Below, one piece after another: positions 7,952 to 17,700 of a stretch of 64,000 nucleotides of DNA (its first letter is position 1; every line of letters starts with the position of its first letter). This stretch comes from Solobacterium sp. (GTDB lineage: Bacteria; Bacillota_I; Bacilli_A; Erysipelotrichales; Erysipelotrichaceae). The notes under the pieces are model-generated. The model saw nothing but the letters and a program-made list of their open reading frames with translations. It was not told where the DNA came from and made no database searches. The stretch spans positions 1 through 64,000 of the forward strand of contig JAFUFO010000015.1 in the NCBI GenBank assembly GCA_017469885.1, in the 5' to 3' direction. Position numbers and translations under genes: made by a program.

Positions 7952-8918
7952 ACGGGAACTTCTGACCGGAATCTGGCTGATGTCCATGGCACTGCTCTCT
8001 CTGTTTACCTTTACCGTGTTTTTTGTCGCGCAGATGTCCCCGGATATTCTTGACATCATATGTCCGATTCTCGCCGCAGTGCAATGCATTACGCTTGTGA
8101 TCTATCTGTGGGGTCCTGAAAAACTGAAGTCCAAGCCGCTGAAAATCCTTTACCGGCTGATGTATGCAACGTCCATACTGGTGATCCCTGTTTTTGTCTT
8201 TTCATTCTCAGGGCTTGTTTCCCAGTATCATGTTCGCATTCCCGACAGTATCGATGCATCTGACATGCCGGTTCAGGAAATTCTTCCGGCAGATCGGACA
8301 ACGGTTTACAATACCGGAACGGTCTATGTCATCTTTCCGGAGTATTCCAATGTTGAGCTGGTATGTGAGAAACGCCCATCCAAATCCGATACCTCCATCA
8401 CCTGGTGCAGCGGAGCGGCATTCCAGCATACGATCAGTCTTGGATTTATCCAGGAAAATGTTGAGGGGGATCATGCGGTCAACGGCACGCTGTATCACAG
8501 CCCGTACAATCATGATGAGTTTGCGGCATTTGTATTCCATGACGGTAAATATGCATTTGAATTTGAAAACCCTTCAGAGGCAATTGCCCGCGCCGCAGAT
8601 GCAGGCGGAAACGGATTCATGCAGTTTGGTCTGATCAAAGACGGGGTAACTGTCACAAGCTTCAGACGGCTGAGAGCCCGCTGTTACCGGGCGCTTGCAG
8701 AACTGAACGGAAACCTCTGCATCATCGATTCCGCCAATATGATGCATTTTGACGGATTTATGGATGAACTTCGACGGCTCGGTGTAACCAATGCCCTGTA
8801 TCTGGATATGGGAGCGGGCTGGAATTACTCCTGGTATCGGAATGCATCCGAAAAAGTAATTACACTTTTCGGTCTGCCGGTGCCCTGGTCACATAACTGG
8901 GTGGTGTTCCGGAAATAA
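7944..8918 (+). CDS. Membrane-anchored protein with phosphodiester-glycosidase-like (DUF2233/NAGPA) domain
   Basis: A 324-residue protein. Three hydrophobic helices fill the first ~95 residues (IWLMSMALLSLFTFTVFFVA; IICPILAAVQCITLVIYLW; ILVIPVFVFSFSGLVSQ). About 230 residues then follow, presumably outside the membrane. The C-terminal part holds LNGNLCIIDSANMMHFDGF and LGVTNALYLDMGAGWNYSWY. These recall the phosphodiester glycosidase family, in which a shared block ends in an LDGG-type motif, here LDMGAG. This link is inferred from motif shape only. It overlaps the upstream membrane gene, suggesting a two-protein envelope unit, perhaps for sugar-phosphate removal or glycopolymer editing. Confidence 0.6.
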   Translation: MSKRELLTGIWLMSMALLSLFTFTVFFVAQMSPDILDIICPILAAVQCITLVIYLWGPEKLKSKPLKILYRLMYATSILVIPVFVFSFSGLVSQYHVRIPDSIDASDMPVQEILPADRTTVYNTGTVYVIFPEYSNVELVCEKRPSKSDTSITWCSGAAFQHTISLGFIQENVEGDHAVNGTLYHSPYNHDEFAAFVFHDGKYAFEFENPSEAIARAADAGGNGFMQFGLIKDGVTVTSFRRLRARCYRALAELNGNLCIIDSANMMHFDGFMDELRRLGVTNALYLDMGAGWNYSWYRNASEKVITLFGLPVPWSHNWVVFRK

Positions 8919-8979
8919 CCACCGTTAATGCGTTGCAGATTGCGAGGATAATAAATTTGCTTTTCCGGTCGGAATTTCG

Positions 8980-9876
8980 TTATTGTGCAGTGCCCGCATC
9001 CCGCAGCGGATCCTGCAGATGGACAGCCTGATACTCTTTCGGAGAAATGAAATATTCTTTTTTAAATGCGCGGTAAAAGGAAGAGTAATCATTGAATCCA
9101 TGATCGCTGTATACCCGGCTGATGGACTTACCCGAGGCGATATCCACAGCGCATCGCTCCAGCCGTTTCTTCAATATATATTGATGTACGGAAACGCCGA
9201 TCCTGTCCTGAAACAGATGGGCGATATGGTATTTCGACAGAAAGAACACTTTACCGATCTTTGACAATGACAGGTCTTCATCAAGATGCTGTTCAATATA
9301 TTCCACGATGCCCTGAAATACATCCTTCTGTGCTTCGGTCTTTTTCGGATGATCCTGTTCATACGCAAGGCGGCTGATTGTAAGCAGAAGATCCCGGATG
9401 CAGAGGGTGACAAAAACGTCGCTTCCAAAGCGGCTGGAGCGGTCCTCTTCCATGAGCCGCAGAATCTTTGACTGAATCACAGCGTACTCATTTTCGCTGA
9501 AATGATGAATGAACTTCTGGTTCTTCTCTGCCGCTTCCGTGATGTACCAGCAGTCCGGGTCTTCCGAACGGAGCCGGTTCAGATACGCGGCGGAGATCCA
9601 GAAAATATACCGGCAGTAGGAACGCTCACTGCTGGTGAGTGCCCGGTGTGAGGTGTATGGCGGAACGGCGACTACATCCCGATGGCTGAGGGGTGTTTTC
9701 CGGCCATTGATTTCCATCGCGATTTCACCGGCCACCGGAAAATAGAATTCATAATAATCGTGCGTATGCGCATTGACATTCTGAAAGTGGGAGTCACTGT
9801 AGTAGAAGATTTCATAGGTCTTGTTTTCCCGCATTTTCTGACGGCGGTCGAACTCGGATCTCAGTCGTGTTTTCAT
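8980..9876 (-). CDS. AraC family transcriptional regulator with cupin sensor domain
   Basis: A 298-residue regulator. Residues ~25-110 form an AraC-type cupin (VNAHTHDYYEFYFPVAGEI, then a PPYTSHRA block) expected to bind a small sugar-derived effector. Residues ~185-285 are the double helix-turn-helix AraC domain (LSLSKIGKVFFLSKYHIAHL and the second helix SISRVYSDHGFNDYSSFYRA). It is transcribed divergently from uxuA-uxuB across a 104-bp gap that contains two CAATGT half-sites exactly 21 bp apart. The natural reading is a local activator of the hexuronate genes responding to an intermediate such as mannonate or fructuronate. Confidence 0.88.
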   Translation of the reverse strand: MKTRLRSEFDRRQKMRENKTYEIFYYSDSHFQNVNAHTHDYYEFYFPVAGEIAMEINGRKTPLSHRDVVAVPPYTSHRALTSSERSYCRYIFWISAAYLNRLRSEDPDCWYITEAAEKNQKFIHHFSENEYAVIQSKILRLMEEDRSSRFGSDVFVTLCIRDLLLTISRLAYEQDHPKKTEAQKDVFQGIVEYIEQHLDEDLSLSKIGKVFFLSKYHIAHLFQDRIGVSVHQYILKKRLERCAVDIASGKSISRVYSDHGFNDYSSFYRAFKKEYFISPKEYQAVHLQDPLRDAGTAQ

Positions 9877-9898
9877 AATTTTATTCTACCGCAATATT

Positions 9899-9930
9899 TG
9901 CAATGTATTTACCAATCTGCACAATGTTTG
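9899..9930 (+). promoter_or_regulatory. Direct-repeat operator candidate for the AraC regulator
   Basis: CAATGT occurs at 9901-9906 and again at 9922-9927, each followed by a T-rich tail (ATTT and TTG). The 21-bp centre-to-centre distance puts both on one face of the helix, as expected for tandem AraC-type binding, 50-80 bp before uxuA. Confidence 0.45.
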
Positions 9931-9980
9931 AACAGATATTTTCTTCTTAAACTGAACCTGTAAACAAGGAGAAAACAATT

Positions 9981-11057
9981 ATGGAAATGACCCTTCGCTG
10001 GTACGGTTCCAAGCATGACACCGTAACGCTCGAACAGATCCGCCAGATTCCGGGAGTCACCGGAGTCATCACAACCCTTTATGACAAACAGCCGGGCGAT
10101 CTCTGGACAAGAGAAGAGATCCGCAGTCTGATCGACGAAGTTGAGGCATCCGGCCTTCACATCGCCGGCATCGAATCCGTCAACGTATCCGATGCGATCA
10201 AGACCGGTTCTGCCGACCGTGACAAGGACATTGCGACCTATATCGAATGCCTGCGCAACCTCGGTGAAGAGGGCATTCATCTTGTCTGCTATAACTTCAT
10301 GCCGGTATTTGACTGGACAAGAACTGAGCTGGCAAGAAAGCGTGCTGACGGTTCCACTGTTCTCGCCTATACCCAGGAAGCAGTCGACAACCTGGATCCC
10401 GCCAAGATGTTCGACAGCATCGCCGGCGATATGAACGGCACGGTCATGCCGGGCTGGGAGCCGGAGCGCATGGCAAAGGTCAAAGAGCTCTTCGAGCTGT
10501 ACAAGGATATCGACAACGAAAAGCTGTTCGAAAACCTCGTGTACTTCCTGAAGGCAATCATGCCGGTATGCAATGAATATGACATCAAGATGGCAATTCA
10601 TCCGGATGATCCTGCATGGAGCGTATTCGGACTTCCGCGCATCATCATAAACAAGGAAAACATCCTGCGCCTGATGCATGCGGTTGACGATGTACACAAC
10701 GGCGTCACCTTCTGCTCAGGCAGCTACGGCACCAACCTGAACAACGATCTGCCGGAGATGATCCGGGCACTGAAGGGCAGAATTCACTTCGCGCATGTCC
10801 GCAACCTGAAGTTCCATTCCCCGACAAACTTCGAGGAAGCTGCGCATCTGTCCAGCGACGGAACATTCGATATGTATGAAATCATGAAGGCACTGTATGA
10901 AACAGGCTTCAGCGGACCGATCCGTCCGGATCACGGAAGAATGATCTGGGGCGAAGTTGCCATGCCGGGCTACGGTCTCTATGACCGCGCACTCGGCGCA
11001 ACCTATCTCAACGGTCTCTGGGAAGCAATCGATAAAAGTCATAAAAGAGGAGTGTAA
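9981..11057 (+). CDS. uxuA: Mannonate dehydratase
   Basis: A 358-residue UxuA enzyme, which dehydrates D-mannonate to 2-keto-3-deoxygluconate in glucuronate catabolism. Family hallmarks are MTLRWYGSKHDTVTLEQIRQ at the start, GVITTLYDKQPGDLW, MAIHPDDPAW (metal-binding His and Asp), VTFCSGSYG, FAHVRNLK and the closing RPDHGRMIWGE. It is a TIM-barrel enzyme requiring Mn2+ or Fe2+. AAGGAG lies 8 bp upstream of the ATG. It is followed 5 bp later by the mannonate oxidoreductase that makes its substrate, so two successive steps share one mRNA. The isomerase (uxaC) and KDG kinase/aldolase are not in the window. Confidence 0.96.
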   Translation: MEMTLRWYGSKHDTVTLEQIRQIPGVTGVITTLYDKQPGDLWTREEIRSLIDEVEASGLHIAGIESVNVSDAIKTGSADRDKDIATYIECLRNLGEEGIHLVCYNFMPVFDWTRTELARKRADGSTVLAYTQEAVDNLDPAKMFDSIAGDMNGTVMPGWEPERMAKVKELFELYKDIDNEKLFENLVYFLKAIMPVCNEYDIKMAIHPDDPAWSVFGLPRIIINKENILRLMHAVDDVHNGVTFCSGSYGTNLNNDLPEMIRALKGRIHFAHVRNLKFHSPTNFEEAAHLSSDGTFDMYEIMKALYETGFSGPIRPDHGRMIWGEVAMPGYGLYDRALGATYLNGLWEAIDKSHKRGV

Positions 11058-11062
11058 CTGAC

Positions 11063-11917
11063 ATGGAAAAGAATGTAATCAACACAGATCTGACCGGTAA
11101 GGTCGCAGTCGTAACCGGCGCAGGCGGAGTTCTCTGTTCGTACTTCGCAAAAGTTCTCGCACGGGCCGGCGCAAAGGTCGCTCTGCTCGACCTCAATGAG
11201 GAATCCGCACAGAAGTTCGCGGATGAAATCAACGCAGAAGGCGGAATTGCGAAGGCATACAAGTGCAACGTGCTCGACAAGGACAACTGCTATGCGGTTG
11301 CGGATGCGGTAAAGGCAGACCTCGGTGACTGCGACATTCTGCTCAACGGTGCCGGCGGAAACAACCCGAAGGCAACCACGGACAAGGAATACTATGAGGA
11401 CGGCGATATTGAAGCAGATACGAAGAGCTTCTTCGATCTCGACAAGAGCGGCGTTGAATTTGTCTTCAACCTGAACTTCATCGGAACCCTTCTTCCGACA
11501 CAGGCATTTGCCCGTCAGATGGTAGGCCGTCCTGGCTGCAACATCCTCAACATCTCCAGCATGAACGCATACACTCCGCTGACCAAGATTCCGGCATACT
11601 CCGGCGCAAAGGCTGCGGTAACCAACTTCACACAGTGGCTTGCGGTGCATTTCTCCAAAGCCGGCATCCGCGTCAACGCAATCGCTCCGGGATTCTTCGC
11701 AACCAAGCAGAATGCGGCACTGCTGTTCAATCCGGACGGCACACCGACTGCCCGCACCGGCAAGATTCTTGCGGCGACACCGATGGGACGCTTCGGTGAC
11801 AGTGAAAAGGAACTCTGCGGCGCTGTGCTCTTCCTGCTGAACAACGATGCGGCATCCTTCATCACCGGTGTAACCATCCCCATCGACGGCGGCTTCTCCG
11901 CTTACTCCGGCGTATAA
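11063..11917 (+). CDS. uxuB: D-mannonate oxidoreductase (fructuronate reductase), SDR type
   Basis: A 284-residue short-chain dehydrogenase that would interconvert D-fructuronate and D-mannonate with NAD(H). It has the Rossmann glycine motif VTGAGGVLCSYFAK (residues ~17-30), the NGAGGN segment, the catalytic ISSMNAYTPL with Tyr-x-x-x-Lys in YSGAKAA, and a C-terminal GVTIPIDGGFSAYSGV. The long insert after NPKATTDKEYYEDGD is typical of the Bacillota UxuB-type SDRs (YjmF-like), which differ from the long-chain UxuB of enterobacteria. Position directly after uxuA and the AraC regulator supports this over a generic SDR. A strong terminator follows. Confidence 0.9.
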   Translation: MEKNVINTDLTGKVAVVTGAGGVLCSYFAKVLARAGAKVALLDLNEESAQKFADEINAEGGIAKAYKCNVLDKDNCYAVADAVKADLGDCDILLNGAGGNNPKATTDKEYYEDGDIEADTKSFFDLDKSGVEFVFNLNFIGTLLPTQAFARQMVGRPGCNILNISSMNAYTPLTKIPAYSGAKAAVTNFTQWLAVHFSKAGIRVNAIAPGFFATKQNAALLFNPDGTPTARTGKILAATPMGRFGDSEKELCGAVLFLLNNDAASFITGVTIPIDGGFSAYSGV

Positions 11918-11954
11918 GCAAGCATCCCGGATAATATCCAGAATACCTTTCAGT

Positions 11955-11991
11955 AACTGCAGGTTCTCTCCCCTTGGACCTGCAGTTTTTT
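11955..11991 (+). terminator. Terminator of uxuA-uxuB
   Basis: AACTGCAGGT and ACCTGCAGTT form a perfect 10-bp stem with a 13-base loop followed by TTTTTT. Confidence 0.88.
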
Positions 11992-12063
11992 GTACATAAG
12001 CAGTGCAGCAGTACGCGGAAAACGTTTACATGTCTTTACAGGTGGAAATTTATTGAAACTTGG

Positions 12064-12093
12064 TGAACACAGCACGGCGATTCCGTTTATAAT
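12064..12093 (+). promoter_or_regulatory. Candidate promoter of the PurF-like gene
   Basis: A perfect TATAAT box at 12088-12093 lies 23 bp before the ATG; TGAACA 18 bp upstream is a poor -35. AAGGAG at about 12104 is the ribosome binding site. Confidence 0.5.
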
Positions 12094-12116
12094 GTACCGC
12101 GTTAAGGAGAACGACC

Positions 12117-13532
12117 ATGAGCGGATATTTTGCGGCAACGCTGACTGAAGACTGTGTATTCGATCTGTTCTACGGCACGGACTATCATTCCCACCTCGGC
12201 ACCCGGCGTGCAGGCATGGCAGTCTACGGCAAGGATGGATTCAACCGCGCGATTCACAACATTGAGAATTCCCCATTCCGTACCAAGTTCACATACGATG
12301 TGGCTGAGATGAAAGGCTACATGGGTGTCGGCATCATTTCCGACTATGATCCCCAGCCGCTTCTGGTACGCTCGCACCACGGTACCTATGCAATTGTCAC
12401 CATCGGAAAGATCAACAACTCCGATGAGCTGATTGAAAAACTCTTCAACAACGGCCGCGGTCACTTCATGGAAATGACCAACGGCGAACTGAACAAGACG
12501 GAGATCGTCGCCGCCCTGATCAACCAGCAGGACAACATCATCAGCGGCATCAAGTATGCCCAGCAGATGATCGACGGCTCGATGTCGATCATGATGCTTA
12601 CCGAAAAGGGAATCTACTGCGCAAGAGATGCGCTGGGCAGAACCCCGATTCATATCGGCGTCAAGCCGGAAGGATACTGCGCAAGCTTTGAGTCCTTTGC
12701 CTACGAAAAGCTTGGCTACAGCCAGTACAAGGAGCTTGGCCCGGGTGAGATTGTCATCATCACCCCGCATTCCTGCACAGTGCTCTCCGATCCGGGAAAA
12801 AAGAAGAAGATCTGTACGTTCCTGTGGACCTACTACGGATATCCGCCCAGCCGCTATGAAGGCACGACCGTTGAGAAGATGCGTTATGACTGCGGAAAAT
12901 TCATGGCGCAGCGGGATAATCTCACCAGTGATGATATCGATATCGTTGCCGGTGTTCCCGACAGCGGAATTGCCCATGCGATCGGTTATTCCAACGAAAG
13001 CCATGTGCCGTATTCCCGTCCGTTCATCAAATATACGCCGACCTGGCCGCGTTCCTTCATGCCCACCATGCAGACAAAACGTGACCTGATCGCCCGGATG
13101 AAGCTGATTCCGGTCGCCGAACTGATTGAGAATAAAAGGATGCTGCTGATCGACGACTCGATCGTCCGCGGCACTCAGCTGCGTGAAACAACCGAGTTCC
13201 TGTATGAAAGCGGCGCCCGGGAAGTGCATGTCCGTCCGGCATGCCCGCCGATTCTCTTCGGCTGTAAGTACATCAACTTCTCCCGGTCCACGGATGATAT
13301 GGAGCTGATTGCCCGCCGCATCATTGCCCGCGAAGAGGGACAGGATGTGGAACGGGTCATCCTTGATGACTACGCGAACCCGGACAGCGACCGCTATCAC
13401 CGGATGCTGGACCTCATGAGAGAAGAGATGAACTTCTCTTCCCTGAGCTTCAACCGTCTCGATGACATGATCAAGGCAACGGGTCTTACCGAAGATGAGG
13501 TGTGCACCTACTGCTGGAACGGTAAAGAATAA
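12117..13532 (+). CDS. PurF-like phosphoribosyltransferase with degenerate glutaminase domain
   Basis: A 471-residue homologue of amidophosphoribosyltransferase (PurF), which normally hydrolyses glutamine and transfers the ammonia to PRPP. The C-terminal phosphoribosyltransferase half is intact, with MLLIDDSIVRGTQ at ~342-354 and GVPDSGIAHAIGYS, and the terminal CTYCWNGKE resembles other PurF tails. The N-terminal glutaminase half keeps its fold (GTDYHSHLGTRRAGMAVYG) but lacks its catalytic residues: it begins MSGYFA where PurF has the Cys nucleophile (MCG.. after processing). The oxyanion-hole NGN is IGK, and the usual SDSE is NKTE. The start is firm (AAGGAG 7 bp upstream). It is monocistronic, away from other pur genes. 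It may be ammonia-dependent or have a regulatory role. Confidence 0.85.
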   Translation: MSGYFAATLTEDCVFDLFYGTDYHSHLGTRRAGMAVYGKDGFNRAIHNIENSPFRTKFTYDVAEMKGYMGVGIISDYDPQPLLVRSHHGTYAIVTIGKINNSDELIEKLFNNGRGHFMEMTNGELNKTEIVAALINQQDNIISGIKYAQQMIDGSMSIMMLTEKGIYCARDALGRTPIHIGVKPEGYCASFESFAYEKLGYSQYKELGPGEIVIITPHSCTVLSDPGKKKKICTFLWTYYGYPPSRYEGTTVEKMRYDCGKFMAQRDNLTSDDIDIVAGVPDSGIAHAIGYSNESHVPYSRPFIKYTPTWPRSFMPTMQTKRDLIARMKLIPVAELIENKRMLLIDDSIVRGTQLRETTEFLYESGAREVHVRPACPPILFGCKYINFSRSTDDMELIARRIIAREEGQDVERVILDDYANPDSDRYHRMLDLMREEMNFSSLSFNRLDDMIKATGLTEDEVCTYCWNGKE

Positions 13533-13536
13533 ATCT

Positions 13537-13561
13537 GAAAAAGCGCTTCGGCGCTTTTTTC
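13537..13561 (+). terminator. Terminator of the PurF-like gene
   Basis: AAAAGCGC and GCGCTTTT pair around a TTCG tetraloop and are followed by more T residues. Confidence 0.9.
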
Positions 13562-13746
13562 GTTTATCGCAGAAGAAAATGCATAAAGATGCGATTTGGT
13601 TTTCCACAGATGCATAAAAATAATAAAATTATAGTCAGATGGCTGCTTCTGCGGCTGCACATGCCGGAGACCCTCCGGTACATAAACAACAATGATCTGA
13701 GGACAGGTCTTTTATTGACAGTCTTATATTGAGAGGAATTCAGCGT

Positions 13747-14703
13747 ATGAAATTGTTCTTATGCAGTAATCTGCGGCTCGGTGTCTCCTGCACCGGGAAT
13801 CTGAGTGTTCCGCTTTCGCATCAGTGGGCACAGAAACGGAATGAAAAGTTCGGCGAACTGTTGGATACGGCAGACCGTGAGGAAGCACAGTGTGCTGTGC
13901 TTGCGGGCAGGCTGTTCGGAACCGCGTATGTACCGGAATCGCTTGTGGACGTGCTGTTTGACGCAGTACGGGCGCATGAAGACCTTCCGGTGATTGCCTG
14001 CGTCAATGAGCCGGAATATCGCCGGCTGACCTCTCGCAGCGATATACCCGCAAACCTGCATCTGCTTACCCAGGAAGGGGAAGCTGTCTATTCGGACGGA
14101 GCGGTCGAGGTGGCATCTGCGGAAGAAGGAATTCTTTTCCGGACTTCGGATATTTCCGAGGCATTCCTGATCAAGGATGTCGCCGGTACATTCTTTGACG
14201 GCGCAAAACGCCTGCCGGCGTTTGAACCGTCCGGTTTTGAAGATGCGTCTGACGGCAAATACGGATATACCCTCATCACAACCGACGGCGGCGGATATAT
14301 TACGGAAGCGAAGGGAGGCCCGCTGTTTTCCTATCGGACAGTCACCGTGGAGAGTCAGCCGGAGGATACCGCAGAGGATCTGATGCGGATGGCAGACCGC
14401 CGGCTTGCGGATACGGATGAAAATACGTTTGTGCGCCTGGTTGTCACCGGCGCAACCGCGTTCGCAGAGACACTGGATACCGAAGCGCTGAAGGAACACC
14501 TGCAGGAAAAGGTATTCTTTGCGGAAGTGTTCGACAATACCGCAATGGAAGTTGACCGGAACGCACTTGAGAATGATATTTCGCTCCAGAGTGAATTTGT
14601 ACGTCTTGTTCTGCAGGATGAATCACTCAGTGAAACCGAGCGCAGCCGGCTGATCAGCTGCGGCTGGAATGCACTGAACGGAAAAGAGGTGGCCGGAAAA
14701 TGA
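13747..14703 (+). CDS. YhaO/SbcD-like metallophosphoesterase-fold protein lacking metal ligands
   Basis: A 318-residue protein that aligns by eye with the SbcD/YhaO nuclease family but has lost its active site. Where intact SbcD at 20285 has HLSDLHLG, AGDVYD and GNHDS, this protein has LCSNLRLG (5-12), AGRLFG (53-58) and CVNEPE (85-90). The later GHIHG block is missing. So every metal-binding His/Asp is replaced while the spacing is kept. The C-terminal part (DENTFVRLVVTG, AEVFDNTAMEVDRNALEND, LISCGWNALNGKE) resembles the YhaO partner domain. Its stop overlaps the start of the giant SMC-like ATPase (ATGA), the usual YhaO-YhaN arrangement. I infer a structural or DNA-binding partner, not a nuclease. 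The start at 13747 follows GAGAGG by 10 bp. Confidence 0.75.
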   Translation: MKLFLCSNLRLGVSCTGNLSVPLSHQWAQKRNEKFGELLDTADREEAQCAVLAGRLFGTAYVPESLVDVLFDAVRAHEDLPVIACVNEPEYRRLTSRSDIPANLHLLTQEGEAVYSDGAVEVASAEEGILFRTSDISEAFLIKDVAGTFFDGAKRLPAFEPSGFEDASDGKYGYTLITTDGGGYITEAKGGPLFSYRTVTVESQPEDTAEDLMRMADRRLADTDENTFVRLVVTGATAFAETLDTEALKEHLQEKVFFAEVFDNTAMEVDRNALENDISLQSEFVRLVLQDESLSETERSRLISCGWNALNGKEVAGK

Positions 14704-17700
14704 AACTTCTGAATATGCATGTCGATAATTTCGGCGGACTTCATGACTATACCTGCAACTTTGACGAAGGACTGAATGTCATTCTGGAAGATAACGGCTG
14801 GGGAAAGACAACCATGGCCGCCTTCCTCAAGGCGATGCTTTACGGATTTGAATCCGGTTTAAGCAAGGACATCAAGGAAAATGAGCGCAGACGTTATTAT
14901 CCGTGGCAGGGCGGCACCTACGGCGGCACGCTTGATTTTGAGGCGGACGGTGTACGTTACCGCGTAAAGCGGACGTTCGGGGAAAACCCGCGGTTTGACA
15001 GCGTTAAAATCACAAATCTTGATACCGATACACCGGTGCGGATCACTGCAGATTCGCTTGGTGAAGAACTTTTCAAACTGGATGCGGGCGCATTCCAGCG
15101 CAGTGTTTTCATCAATCAGAACTCTGCAGGATCCGACGGCAGTGCCGCAGGCATTCAGGCACGTCTCAATGCACTGGTCAGCCAGGCAAACAATACTGCC
15201 GCATATGACAATGCGATTGGTAATCTTTCCCAGCTGGTGCGGACGTATGAAAAGAACGACGGCCGCGGTCAGCTCGATACCATCAGCCGGAACCTTGCGG
15301 AGAAGCAGTCGCAGAAGGATCTGATGGAGCGGGAAATCCGTGAACAGGAAGACGCAAGGATCCGGATTTCCGACATCGGAAACGAACTGGAGACACTCGG
15401 CGCAGAACTGGAAGAACAGAAGCTCGCATATGATCAGGCTGTCAGTGACCGACGCAGACTGGAAACGCTGGAAAAACATCTCAGTGATGTTAACGAAGAA
15501 ATCGGAGTCCTGCAGGACCAGCAGGACAGAATACGTGCAGAGTTTGGCGGCAGTGTGCCGGAGAGTGACGCAATCGAAGAAACACGCACGAGCATACAGA
15601 CCATTGCGTCCATGGATGCTCTGATGACAGAACTTTCCGGAGACCGTGCAGTGAATGATGCGGAGTATCAGAAGATTGCCGGAAGATATGAAGGTGCCAT
15701 TCCGGAAGTTTCCCGGATGGACGAAATTCAGCAGATCTTCAGTGAACTGCAGGCAATCCGCGCCGCATCCAAAGAAGATGCGGACCGTATGGCAGAGACC
15801 GAGGAGCCGGCAGGCTATACCGCAGTCGCAAAAGCACTGCAGGAAGACAACAGTTACACGGATACGCTTAAGGCAGTCATCCAGTCAAAGAATTCCGTTC
15901 AGGAACTGATCCGCATGCGTGATTTCAATACGCAGTCCACTACGCACGAAACGGAATCCTGGGACGCCACAAAGAAGCGCTATACGGCACTGACCGATGA
16001 AATCCAGGAACACCAGGATGAGCTTGAACGCATGCAGGCATACAATCCGTCCGTCATTGAGACGCCGATCCGGCATCTGAATGAGCTGCTTGTCCGCCGC
16101 CAGGATCTCGAGCGGGAAAAGAAGTCGCTTGAGACCGTGCTGGAAAAGGAATCTGCGGACTGGGAAACCCTGAAGAAAAAGTTTGCCGGACTTCGGGAAG
16201 AAACCGAAGCACGGCAGAAGGTTCTTGACGATGACAGCTCCGCAGCGCCGGAACGGATCCGTCCGCGGATTGAGAAACTCAATGAACTGCAGAAACTCGA
16301 ACAGGCCATAAAGATCAAGCAGGAGGCCATTGACCGCAACCGGATCACCGAAGAGGAAAAGGGCATCCTGAACGCAAATACCGGAGATCTTCCGGAACCT
16401 GGTGAAGCGGACCGGATGAAGGAAATGTACCGTTCGCTTCTGAAGGAACAGCAGGAAAAGCAGAGTGTTGCGGCCTCCATCACAGAGGAACAGAAAAAGT
16501 CTGATGATCTGAAGAAATCGCTGAACGAACTGGAAGGCACCGAACTGGTTCTTGAACATGCGCCGGTTGAGGAACCCTCAAAGGGAATGAGCACCGTGTT
16601 AATGATTCTCGGCGTGCTTCTGATTATCGGCGGCGGAATCGCTGCGGCTGTGGTGAACCCGATGCTTGCGGCACTTGCGGTTCTTGGTCTGATTCTTCTG
16701 GTGCTCGGCTTCTTGGGCAGCCGGAAGTACCGCCAGTTGTATCAGGAATATCAGGCATATGTCACTGAAAAGAATCAGAAAGAAGCAGAGGCAAACCAGA
16801 AGAAAGAGGATCTCAGAAAGCAGATCGATGACGTGGAAAGCGGCATCCGGAATCTGACCGGAGAACTCGAAAGCAACAGCACCCAGATGAAGAACAGTCA
16901 GAAGGAGATTGTCGGCTGGGTAAAGAGATACGGAAGAAATGAGAAGCAGGTCACGGAAGAGGTCATCTCCCGCATCGGCATCAATTCCGATCGTCTGCGC
17001 AATCTGCGTGCGAAATCCAAGGAGATCGCAGATACCCGGAAATTTATTGATGATGAAACTGCATATATCCGCCAGATTCTGATCAATCTGAAAGCAGAGT
17101 ATCCGGAAACAGACGGCATGAATGTTGATCAGGCGGCAGAAGCACTGCGGAAACGCGAAACCGCGTATCAGCTTGAAGCGGAGAAACTCTCCGCTGCACA
17201 TGAAGCGGAAGCCCGGTTCCTTGAGGAATCCGGATGTACCGAAGATCAGCTGCTTGGCAGAACACCGACCGAACCGAGTGAAGTTCGTCAGAAACTTGCC
17301 TCCCTCAGTGCGGATTTTGAAGCAGTGGATGAAGAACGCAGTACATTGGACAGCGAGTTTGACGGACTTGCGGGGCTCCCGTATGAAGATGCGATCGAGC
17401 AGCTGCGCAAACGTGCCCAGGAATATCAGGTTACGGAAGGACAGCTCCGTGCTGCCCGGCATAACGAAGTCCGCTATCTGATGGAAGCCGGTGTAACGCG
17501 TGACAGCCTTGCGATGCAGGATTCCGAGAAACTTGCATCACTGAAAAAAGCCGGCAGAGAACTCGATGAAAAGTTCAATGAGATCGTAACCCGGATCCGG
17601 AAGGCACTCGCACCGATCGGTATTGAGGTCAACCGTGACAATGTGGTTGATTCTCTGGAAAAAGCGGAAGTTTTTGAGAATGAGTATGATCAGTATTCAC

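Noticed and set aside
12102-13607. A 501-codon open frame on the minus strand opposite the PurF-like gene
   Set aside because: Same reason: it mirrors a real gene, runs through the terminator at 13537-13561 and resembles no protein.
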